DNA of 64,000 nucleotides from Idiomarina sp. (lineage in GTDB: Bacteria > Pseudomonadota > Gammaproteobacteria > Enterobacterales > Alteromonadaceae): NCBI GenBank assembly GCA_020831965.1, contig JAFIFP010000013.1, forward strand, positions 135,426-199,425. The letters run 5' to 3'. Each line of letters opens with the position of its first letter. Position 1 is the stretch's first letter. The translations under genes were made by a program, and so were the position numbers. Of the stretch, positions 12,794 to 19,257 are shown piece by piece. A model generated the notes under the pieces. The model worked only from the letters and a program-made list of their open reading frames with translations, was not told the origin of the DNA and did not search any database.

Positions 12794-12868
12794 ACATACA
12801 AGGAGGCAGTGGCTCCGCCATGCCTCTCACGTTCAAAAGTTCGCGCGCATGCGCGAGGCGTTGTATGT
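12794..12868. repeat. branched inverted-repeat structure
   Basis: The outer arms ACATACAA (12794-12801) and TTGTATGT (12861-12868) enclose two compact hairpins. The first is GAGGCA / TGCCTC continued by TGGC / GCCA around a TCC loop (12803-12826). The second is the self-complementary CGCGCATGCGCG (12844-12855). Together they form a three-way folded shape in the spacer before the next gene. The function is not known from sequence. Confidence 0.6.
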
Positions 12869-12900
12869 TGGTAATTGCAGCAATCAAAAAGGTCCGAACG

Positions 12901-13182
12901 ATGAACGTGGATAAAGCGAAGAAACGCATATTGAAACGAGTACAACGGGGTTTCAAAGGGTATCCGCAAGTGTCATTAGAGTACTTCGGTAAGACGACGG
13001 ATTTAGCGACCGAGGTCGTCATCACCTTTTTACCTGAAGAAAATGCTGAGCCACAAATACAACGATTCACGAGTGATAACGACGTTCGAGAAGACGAAGC
13101 GATTCAGTCGGTGTTGTTAAAAATTATTGAGCGAGTCGACGCGAATACGGTTGTGGAAAGTAGAGAAATATCCGCTCTTTAG
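12901..13182 (+). CDS. small conserved hypothetical protein
   Basis: The 93-residue soluble protein begins MNVDKAKKRILKRVQRG and is basic at the N-terminus and acidic later. The segment FTSDNDVREDEAIQSVLLKIIERVD looks like a conserved core that I have seen in small gammaproteobacterial hypothetical proteins, but no function is known to me. The ATG at 12901 is preferred to an upstream ATG at 12820, because the latter would translate through the hairpin structure. Confidence 0.65.
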   Translation: MNVDKAKKRILKRVQRGFKGYPQVSLEYFGKTTDLATEVVITFLPEENAEPQIQRFTSDNDVREDEAIQSVLLKIIERVDANTVVESREISAL

Positions 13183-13229
13183 TCGCTCTTTGCAGTGCAT
13201 GTTCAAATCGCTTAACTCCAGGAGGAAAA

Positions 13230-13496
13230 ATGGACATTGAGAATAGAATAAAGGAAATTGACAAGCGTCTACGGGCCTTGTTTATAGCGGATATGCCCGG
13301 ACTCATCCTGGTTGGTATCTGGCTATATGTAAAATTTGGATCTCGCGGGGACTCCTTCCTTCCGTTCCATGCCAATGAGCTTTTTCTGAGTGTCATGCTA
13401 GGGACCGGGTTACTAATAATGGGCTGGTGCGGGTTTGAAACCATGAAATTAAACCGTGAGAAGGAGCGTCTCACGCGCAAGTCAGCGCCGGAGTGA
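13230..13496 (+). CDS. small membrane protein with N-terminal coiled segment
   Basis: The 88-residue product starts after an excellent AGGAGG site. Residues 1-17 (MDIENRIKEIDKRLRAL) are charged and helical. Two hydrophobic stretches follow (about 22-37 and 50-68), then a basic tail (LNREKERLTRKSAPE). No family is recognised. It lies close before another small membrane protein gene, so the two may be co-transcribed. Confidence 0.7.
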   Translation: MDIENRIKEIDKRLRALFIADMPGLILVGIWLYVKFGSRGDSFLPFHANELFLSVMLGTGLLIMGWCGFETMKLNREKERLTRKSAPE

Positions 13497-13522
13497 ATCG
13501 CTCGCTTTACTAAGGAAGTATC

Positions 13523-13927
13523 ATGTTCTTCACGCTCTTATTGATCACGTTTGTACTGTCGGTCGCGGTGTCACTCGGCGTTGTTACCCTGTTTAAGAAG
13601 CCACTCTACGAAATTTTTAGCCGAATTATTCAGGATCCGATAAGCGGAACTTGGGTGCGTTACATTACTTTTGCGACTTATGTGGTCGGCATTTCGGGAG
13701 GGGTCCGCATTCACGCGCTAGAAAGGTATGTGACGGCGTACCATAACCTAGATATTCTCGAATTAACGAATGAGCGTTGGACGATAGAAATATATCGGAC
13801 CATCATTGAAACATTGCAGTCAATCGCATGGATGTATCTTGTCGTCTTTGTATTTGCGTTGATTGCGTACGTCATTGTGCGCGGTTTTGAGCTGAAGCAT
13901 GCCAACAAACCAAGCAAGTCAGACTGA
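13523..13927 (+). CDS. hypothetical membrane protein, about three helices
   Basis: The 134-residue product has hydrophobic segments near residues 1-24, 45-60 and 100-120, separated by a polar region with RIHALERYVTAYHNLDIL and a stretch rich in Glu and Arg. The tail is basic. TAAGGAAG precedes the ATG, 26 bases after the previous gene. It is an unrecognised member of the island's set of small membrane proteins. Confidence 0.7.
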   Translation: MFFTLLLITFVLSVAVSLGVVTLFKKPLYEIFSRIIQDPISGTWVRYITFATYVVGISGGVRIHALERYVTAYHNLDILELTNERWTIEIYRTIIETLQSIAWMYLVVFVFALIAYVIVRGFELKHANKPSKSD

Positions 13928-14051
13928 GACATGTGAGATAACAGGAAGCCAATAAAGACAATCTCTGTTTGGTTACAGGGGGTTGGCTTTGATTCGTTGC
14001 GGAAGTGCTTCATGCAAGGTTCAGGTTAATCAAAGTCTTCTAGGAAGTGCC

Positions 14052-15239
14052 ATGGGAACACGCGAGAAAGCAGATAAAGTAGCGGAAATAGAGAAAGGTC
14101 GAGAGCATGCATTTCTAAATGAAGCTAAAGAAGAAGGCTTCAAGCAATTTGTCCGAACAATTTCGAAAACAATGTATGCGCTGCCGCTTGCGTGGGCGTT
14201 AGTCGTAGCGCTGAACTACAACAAAGTGCCGACAATTAACTTGGTTACTTGGGTGGCCGCATTTTTTGTGGTTTGGGTGGTAAGTTTAGTTGCGCTCAGA
14301 AACTACCGAGAGCACCCGAGTCTCGCCAAGCATCTTATTCCTCTGTACATCATCGTAGCTGCCGAAGGCGTGCTTTTGGGCGCGATGTTTTATGCCTTGA
14401 TGGGGCATCATATTGACGTAGACACCTGGGTGGCGGTCGTTCTACTGGGCATTGTGTCGGTTGTGCTGCCCACTTACATTACGTTCCCGCGAGCCTTTCA
14501 TGTATTGCTACTCAGTGTGTGGGTGTCCGCTGCGGTCTCGATGCTGTTGATAGCGCACCGGTATGACATGGCGTTAAAGGCCAGCTTAACGCTGTTGGTC
14601 TACTTTTTAGCGTTGGTTTACATCATACGGCCTATCTCCGGTCGGGTTCTTGAGGGAATTCGTCTGCATTTGGTGAATAAGAACCTCACAGAGCGGCTCA
14701 GAGAAAGCTTGGCTGTTGTGTCGCACCAAGCTGCTACCGATGCGCTGACCGGCCAGTTGAATCGCCATGCCTTAAATAAGGCGTTAAATGATCTCATTGT
14801 TAAGGGAGAGCGGCGCAACGCAGTGTTCTCACTGTTAATGTTGGATATCGACTTCTTTAAATCAATTAATGACACGTATGGCCATGATGTAGGTGACCGC
14901 GCGATTCAACATGCGGGACAGGTCATTGCTGAGCAGTTACGCGATGATGATCTCTGTGCGCGCTTCGGCGGTGAGGAATTTGTGGTTTTACTTCCCGCAC
15001 TCGACGAAGAAAAGGCAGTGCAAGTGGCAGAGCGTATTCGCCTTGCCCTAGAGGCATCGCCCTTAGAAAACCCGCATCACACCATGACTCTTTCCATTGG
15101 CGTTGCCACTTATAAATCTGGCGTAACGGCTGAATCACTTTTGAAAGCAGCCGATGACGGCGTTTATGCTGCCAAGCATCAAGGGCGAAATCAGGTCTGT
15201 GTTGCGCTGGGTGATCATCACAACGTTAAAGCGTTATAG
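14052..15239 (+). CDS. membrane-bound diguanylate cyclase (GGDEF)
   Basis: Makes the second messenger c-di-GMP. The N-terminal half carries about six membrane helices (roughly residues 40-210) with no recognised ligand domain. The C-terminal domain begins at TDALTGQLNRHAL and has the active site RFGGEEF and the upstream RxxD inhibitory site (RDDD), so it should be active and feedback-controlled. The ATG at 14052 follows AGGAAG and gives 395 residues; an upstream in-frame start at 13983 would add 23 unlikely residues. The stop codon lies inside the operator of the next gene pair. Confidence 0.93.
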   Translation: MGTREKADKVAEIEKGREHAFLNEAKEEGFKQFVRTISKTMYALPLAWALVVALNYNKVPTINLVTWVAAFFVVWVVSLVALRNYREHPSLAKHLIPLYIIVAAEGVLLGAMFYALMGHHIDVDTWVAVVLLGIVSVVLPTYITFPRAFHVLLLSVWVSAAVSMLLIAHRYDMALKASLTLLVYFLALVYIIRPISGRVLEGIRLHLVNKNLTERLRESLAVVSHQAATDALTGQLNRHALNKALNDLIVKGERRNAVFSLLMLDIDFFKSINDTYGHDVGDRAIQHAGQVIAEQLRDDDLCARFGGEEFVVLLPALDEEKAVQVAERIRLALEASPLENPHHTMTLSIGVATYKSGVTAESLLKAADDGVYAAKHQGRNQVCVALGDHHNVKAL

Positions 15240-15248
15240 TGCTATAAT
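15234..15248 (+). promoter_or_regulatory. operator and -10 of the toxin-antitoxin operon
   Basis: TTATAG-TG-CTATAA (15234-15247) is a perfect dyad, and its right arm contains the -10 TATAAT (15243-15248). No good -35 is visible. Ribbon-helix-helix antitoxins usually bind such dyads over their own promoter. The left arm includes the stop codon of the preceding GGDEF gene. Confidence 0.7.
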
Positions 15249-15277
15249 GTGCTCTATGTTAAGAGAGGAGCCGTCAC

Positions 15278-15511
15278 ATGGCATCATTATCGAAACGCTC
15301 AACAATTTACTTTGAGCCCTCAATTCATCAGGCGTTGAAGCTCCGAGCTGCTTCAACAGACAGTTCGGTATCTGAGATTGTTGACGAAGCAGTTCGCTTG
15401 TTAATTTCGGACGATCAACAGGATCTGGCGGCAATTGCAGAGCGAGTTGAAGAACCTGAAATAAGCTATGAAGCTTTGCTCAACGACCTGAAAGCCCATG
15501 GCAAGATATGA
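15278..15511 (+). CDS. ribbon-helix-helix antitoxin (RelB/CopG type)
   Basis: The 77-residue protein has an N-terminal ribbon-helix-helix (KRSTIYFEPSIHQALKLRA then SVSEIVDEAVRLLI) for DNA binding and a flexible acidic C-terminus that should neutralise the toxin. The ATG has GAGAGGAG upstream. It overlaps the toxin gene by 14 bases, the usual translational coupling of type II modules. Confidence 0.9.
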   Translation: MASLSKRSTIYFEPSIHQALKLRAASTDSSVSEIVDEAVRLLISDDQQDLAAIAERVEEPEISYEALLNDLKAHGKI

Positions 15512-15761
15512 AATTGTTTTCAAGGCGTCGGTCGCCAAGGACTTTCGAGGCATTCCCCAAAGCGACGTAAAGACGATCATGTTGAGAATAGATGGTCTTG
15601 CGGTAAACCCCAGAGGAGAAGGTTGTATTAAGCTCTCTGCAGACGAAAAGTACCGTGTGCGCCAGGGGGCGTATCGTATTGTTTATGAAATACGAGACAC
15701 CCAACTTGTTGTGAGTGTGATTAAAATTGCACATCGCTCCAGCGTTTATAAAAATAAATAA
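15498..15761 (+). CDS. RelE/ParE-superfamily toxin
   Basis: The 87-residue basic protein has the typical RelE pattern: YEIVFKASVAKDFRGIP at the start, then YRVRQGAYRIVYEIRD, and the end VSVIKIAHRSSVYK. The conserved Arg-Gly-Arg-type core and the C-terminal HR-VY are those of ribosome-dependent mRNA interferases of the RelE group, although gyrase poisons (ParE) share the fold. It is probably intact. The gene is followed by an (AAAT)6 run containing stops in all frames. Confidence 0.88.
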   Translation: MARYEIVFKASVAKDFRGIPQSDVKTIMLRIDGLAVNPRGEGCIKLSADEKYRVRQGAYRIVYEIRDTQLVVSVIKIAHRSSVYKNK

Positions 15762-15775
15762 ATAAATAAATAAAT
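15752..15775. repeat. tetranucleotide tandem repeat (AAAT)6
   Basis: Six perfect AAAT units span the end of the toxin gene and the start of the gap to the HD-domain gene; the toxin stop codon is part of the repeat. Repeat-number changes here would alter the toxin C-terminus only slightly, so phase variation is unlikely. Confidence 0.85.
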
Positions 15776-15799
15776 GAATAAAGAAAGAAGGCTTCCTCC

Positions 15800-16456
15800 G
15801 TGGGACGATTAGAGCAATTTGAAAGTAAGTGCCTCGCATTTATTGAAGCAGAAATGGTGCAAGACTTGGCGCATGATTTGAATCATGTACTACGGGTGGT
15901 TCGTAACGCGAAAGCCTTGTGTGAACAAGAACAGGCTTCGTTTGAAATTGTAGTGCCGGCTGCCTATTTACATGATTGTGTCTCCTTAGGGAAAGCGCAT
16001 CCAGAACGCCATAAGAGCTCTCTGCTCGCTGCCGACAAGGCCATTCAGTTTCTTACCGAGATCGGGTATCCAGCGGAGTATTATGCGGGGATTCATCATG
16101 CAATTGCGGCGCATAGCTTTAGCGCAAAGATTCAGCCGACAACCAAGGAAGCCGAGATTGTTCAAGACGCGGATCGGCTTGATGCACTCGGCGCCATTGG
16201 TATCGCGAGATGCTTGCAAGTAGGCTCGCAACTGGAGCGTGCGTTGTATGCAGCAGATGACAGTTTTTGCGAACACAGGGAGCCGAATGATACTCGCTAT
16301 ACCTTGGACCACTTTTATGCAAAGCTGCTATCACTGTCGCAACTCATGAGAACAAAATCGGCAAAAATAGAAGCTGAAAAACGTACCGAATTTATGCGAC
16401 TCTATTTAAGCCAATTAAAGAACGAAGTCTCGATTCACGTATCACCCAACCAATAA
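15800..16456 (+). CDS. HD-domain phosphohydrolase (YedJ-like)
   Basis: The 218-residue protein has the HD metal-site pattern: HDLNHVLRVVRNA (first His), AYLHDC (His-Asp), HHAIAAHSF and DADRLDALGA, in the order and spacing of the YedJ group of predicted metal-dependent phosphohydrolases. The substrate is unknown. The start is GTG at 15800 with AGAAGG upstream. It may be read through from the toxin-antitoxin operon but is 38 bases away. Confidence 0.85.
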   Translation: MGRLEQFESKCLAFIEAEMVQDLAHDLNHVLRVVRNAKALCEQEQASFEIVVPAAYLHDCVSLGKAHPERHKSSLLAADKAIQFLTEIGYPAEYYAGIHHAIAAHSFSAKIQPTTKEAEIVQDADRLDALGAIGIARCLQVGSQLERALYAADDSFCEHREPNDTRYTLDHFYAKLLSLSQLMRTKSAKIEAEKRTEFMRLYLSQLKNEVSIHVSPNQ

Positions 16457-16498
16457 TATAGCTCCGGAACGAGCGCGTACAAAGTAAGGAAGAAAACT

Positions 16499-16735
16499 TT
16501 GAATATCAATGCATCTTTAATAGGTCAGACTATCGTTATTTCGGCGGTGGTGATCGGTCTTGTAAGCTATTACCTTGGTCGTCGAAAAACTGAAACGCCT
16601 GTGCTTGCGGGTCTATTAGGCTTTGTTTTGGGGATTATTCCCTTTGTGGGCATTATTTATCTCGTCGTACTCATGTTTAAACGGGATATTGCTACGGTTG
16701 AAGCCGCAGAATCAGTAGAGTCAAGTAAGGGCTAA
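16499..16735 (+). CDS. small membrane protein with an AtpF-like N-terminus
   Basis: The 78-residue product starts at TTG (16499) with AAGGA upstream. It has two hydrophobic segments (about 6-25 and 35-60) separated by GRRKTETPVLA, and an acidic tail. The first twelve residues, MNINASLIGQTI, closely resemble the start of subunit b in this genome ([12 protein letters not shown]), but the charged stalk is absent. The function is unknown; the similarity may be chance. Confidence 0.6.
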   Translation: MNINASLIGQTIVISAVVIGLVSYYLGRRKTETPVLAGLLGFVLGIIPFVGIIYLVVLMFKRDIATVEAAESVESSKG

Positions 16736-16790
16736 CTCGCCACTGACTCTCATTATCCCTCTGCGAGCCGTCTGAGTTGTTAACTCTTAC

Positions 16791-17282
16791 TTAGTCGGCT
16801 CCTTGCCCTCTCTGACCTTCTCTAGCCTGTGGCGCTAATTCTTTCGCGAACAGTATTTTACTCTCTTGTTTTAAGCTGCGCATTTCCAGTTCGGAGTCTT
16901 CGACACCGATGATGGAGTAGCCGTGGGAGATAAGCAATTTAAGCATGCTGGGATAGCGATTCATGGATTTTACTTCAATCCGCTGGTACCCAGACAGTGT
17001 CGCCCAATCCTCTTGGCGCTTTAGCAGCAATGATGCAATTCCCTGCCCTCGATAAGCAGGTACAACTCCACCCAGCCAACTGTAAAATGTCTCTTTGTTG
17101 AGTTCGTAGCCCACTTTAAAACCAACAATCTTCGCCTCGGATTTGGCAATGAGTATGAGGTGACTCACTCCCGCCAGTTTGTGCTCAACCCGCTCACGGG
17201 TTGTAACGCGGTTAAACTCGGGAATGTTCGAGCTTGCGTGAAGCACGTCTGCAATGGTTCCGAGGTCTATTTCTATGTTCAT
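16791..17282 (-). CDS. GNAT-family N-acetyltransferase
   Basis: The 163-residue protein has the acetyl-CoA binding motif A (VVPAYRGQGIASLLLKRQEDW) preceded by the beta-strand FYSWLGGV and followed by NRYPSMLKLLISHGY, the usual GNAT order. The substrate cannot be told. Translation could extend upstream in frame to 17480, but the ATG at 17282 gives a complete GNAT domain. No strong ribosome-binding site is visible at either start. It is the only minus-strand gene in the island. Confidence 0.82.
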   Translation of the reverse strand: MNIEIDLGTIADVLHASSNIPEFNRVTTRERVEHKLAGVSHLILIAKSEAKIVGFKVGYELNKETFYSWLGGVVPAYRGQGIASLLLKRQEDWATLSGYQRIEVKSMNRYPSMLKLLISHGYSIIGVEDSELEMRSLKQESKILFAKELAPQAREGQRGQGAD

Positions 17283-17502
17283 GATTGAGTCATACCTATC
17301 TGCCACGCAAGTCTGTGAGGAGCATAACTTATGCCGTCTAATTTGTTGCTCAATTGTAATTTTTTGGGCACTATCATTAAAAATAATTATAGTCGGCTCG
17401 AGTTGCCGCTTTACAGGATGTTGAACCCGCCTTGCAAAACCAGCTACCTGAAAGCCATCAAGTGATTCAACGAGCGCCATGAGTAAACGGAAGTATTAAA
17501 GA

Positions 17503-18156
17503 ATGGCTCCGCAACCAAACTATTCAGATTATACCTATGAAGAACTGCTCGATGTTGTCAGTCGCATAGACAAGGATTCCTACCCAGAAAGATACAACCT
17601 TGTGATGCAAGAGATTGCCGAGCGTACGCCTACAGAAACGAATATTGATGAAAGGGTTGAGCTCGATAAATACAAAACTATTTGGGCTCGCTTCGTTTCG
17701 CTTGTTATAGACACCGCGGTAGTTTTGGGTGGTCTATTTGTTTTAGCCTGGATACTTTTAGTCGTGGGTCTCGGTGACAACTGGCTCTTCGATGTGTTGT
17801 CTTCAATGTTCTGGCATGCCTACGTTATTTTCATGCACAGTCTTGGAGGGCAAACTGTCGGTAAAATGATCATGGAGATTAAAGTGATTGATCATAAAAC
17901 CGGAGCTGACATAGGCTTCCCTCAGGCATTCTATAGAGAGTCAGTTCAGCTTTCGTTCGGAATACTGATGCTCTTATGCTTGTATGCTGTCTCTGGTGAT
18001 GATGATATATCTGTTGGGCTTGTTTTGGGGATCGTAGCTGTTTTTTTTGGCGGTACAGTCTGGCTTTTTGCAAATATGATTACTGCATTCTGCACTGAAA
18101 AGCGCAGGGCACTTCATGACTTCATTGGGAGAACGGTCGTGGTGCATCTCACGTAA
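17503..18156 (+). CDS. RDD family membrane protein
   Basis: The 217-residue protein has a soluble N-terminal helix region (YTYEELLDVVSRIDKDSYPERY) and then an RDD domain: the Arg and Asp in ARFVSLVIDTAV, the conserved GGQTVGKMIMEIKVID, and the final Asp in RALHDFIGRTVVV. Three or four membrane helices are expected. RDD proteins are poorly understood; some act in ion or stress tolerance. It is divergent from the acetyltransferase gene, with an AT-rich gap of 220 bases that holds no gene I can support. Confidence 0.88.
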   Translation: MAPQPNYSDYTYEELLDVVSRIDKDSYPERYNLVMQEIAERTPTETNIDERVELDKYKTIWARFVSLVIDTAVVLGGLFVLAWILLVVGLGDNWLFDVLSSMFWHAYVIFMHSLGGQTVGKMIMEIKVIDHKTGADIGFPQAFYRESVQLSFGILMLLCLYAVSGDDDISVGLVLGIVAVFFGGTVWLFANMITAFCTEKRRALHDFIGRTVVVHLT

Positions 18157-18187
18157 AGAGCCCTTCACTTGTTTAAAGGAGGAACTC

Positions 18188-18451
18188 ATGTCGAATGACA
18201 AGCAGTCGAAGAATCGAGAACCAGAGGGAGAGAAGAACAGCAACGCCTACAACATTGGCTTTGGTGTCGCCATTGGCATGTCGCTTGGCATGGTGTTTGG
18301 CGTTGCTTTTGACAACTTGGCGCTGGGTATCGCTTTTGGGCCTGCGTTCGGTATTATTTTTGCGGTGGCATTTGGGGCAAATTGGTCGGCATCTGATAGC
18401 GACGAAGGCGGGTCAGATAAGGCCTCTGACAAGAACGCGGACAAAGAGTAG
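18188..18451 (+). CDS. small glycine-zipper membrane protein
   Basis: The 87-residue product has a charged hydrophilic N-terminus (about 24 residues), a central run of GxxxG-like repeats (GFGVAIGMSLGMVFGVAFDN, then GIAFGPAFGIIFAVAFG) and an acidic tail. A related protein is encoded at 23314-23502 with the same motif around Asp-Asn. GGAGG lies before the ATG. It may insert into a membrane and oligomerise; the function is unknown. Confidence 0.7.
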   Translation: MSNDKQSKNREPEGEKNSNAYNIGFGVAIGMSLGMVFGVAFDNLALGIAFGPAFGIIFAVAFGANWSASDSDEGGSDKASDKNADKE

Positions 18452-18582
18452 GTCTTGAAAAGAAAAAATTCCGAACCTTTGTGCCATCTGTCTCTCAAAG
18501 ATTAATCTTCTCCGCTTCGCTGCTGTTATGCAGCTATTCTTTATTCAATCATATGCTTGCGAGCAAAAAGGGACTTTGAACC

Positions 18583-19125
18583 ATGAAACCACAAGGCTTC
18601 TTTCACGTGAAACTTATACCTGTGTTTGCACTGACTTTGGGTGCATTCGCTTTACTACCCAACACCGCCCATGCCAACTCGGACGACTGGCTGATCTCGG
18701 TAAGCTTTGCCAGTGCCGAGAGCTTTGTCGATGGTCCCGGCGGGCGAGGCGATTATTTACCGACAGTGTTTGCTAGGCCGCAATGGATTACTCGTGATAT
18801 TGGGAGCTATGTAGGTATCGGTATTCCCGCTGCAGAGATCTTTGGCCGTGGCCAAGATTCCCATTCTGTGACCGTCGTGAATGCTGGTTTAACCTATCGG
18901 CTTGCGGAGCAACTTTATGCATTTGGGGGGCCTGGCTATTCTTATCAACGCTTTTCGACGGCACAAGTAACTGAAACACGCGAACGTTTGAATGGGAATG
19001 TCGGGCTGATGTTCGTGGGCAATAACTTTGGTATCACCTTGAGTTACGACTCCGGCCCGAATGCCATTGGCGTTGGATTTAGTGTCAATTCCGGCTGGTT
19101 TGGAGGCGGTTTTCACCGCCGCTAG
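18583..19125 (+). CDS. secreted or outer-membrane beta-barrel protein, unknown
   Basis: The 180-residue product has a signal peptide (KLIPVFALTLGAFALLP ending near AHANS) and then alternating beta strands with Gly and aromatic residues (YVGIGIPAAEIFG, LYAFGGPGYSYQRF, FGITLSYDSGPNAIGVGF). It resembles small outer-membrane barrels, but I cannot name a family, and the C-terminus does not end in the classic Phe. Confidence 0.7.
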   Translation: MKPQGFFHVKLIPVFALTLGAFALLPNTAHANSDDWLISVSFASAESFVDGPGGRGDYLPTVFARPQWITRDIGSYVGIGIPAAEIFGRGQDSHSVTVVNAGLTYRLAEQLYAFGGPGYSYQRFSTAQVTETRERLNGNVGLMFVGNNFGITLSYDSGPNAIGVGFSVNSGWFGGGFHRR

Positions 19126-19187
19126 CACGTCAGGATCAGGCTCTATAACGGCTACGAAGCAAGAAGTTTAAAATTACAACCCAAATG

Positions 19188-19220
19188 TAATTGACAATCA
19201 TTCTCATTTGCATTTAGGAT
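19188..19220 (+). promoter_or_regulatory. promoter with overlapping Fur box
   Basis: A -35 TTGACA (19191-19196) and -10 TAGGAT (19215-19220) with an 18-base spacer precede the TonB receptor. AATTGACAATCATTCTCATT overlaps the -35 and matches the repeated GATAAT/ATTATC pattern of Fur sites. The receptor is therefore probably repressed by Fur-Fe2+ and induced by iron lack. Confidence 0.7.
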
Positions 19221-19257
19221 CGCCTCAGTTGATTCATCTTCTGTTGTTGAGGTCCTT

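Noticed and set aside
11228..14050. Integron gene-cassette array with attC sites
   Set aside because: Palindromic spacers are present, but their ends do not meet the GTTRRRY / RYYYAAC core-site consensus, and no integrase gene or array-like uniformity is seen.
17283..17480. N-terminal extension of the GNAT protein as a separate small gene
   Set aside because: The frame is open to 17480, but the sequence looks unlike a known domain and the ATG at 17282 gives a complete GNAT protein.
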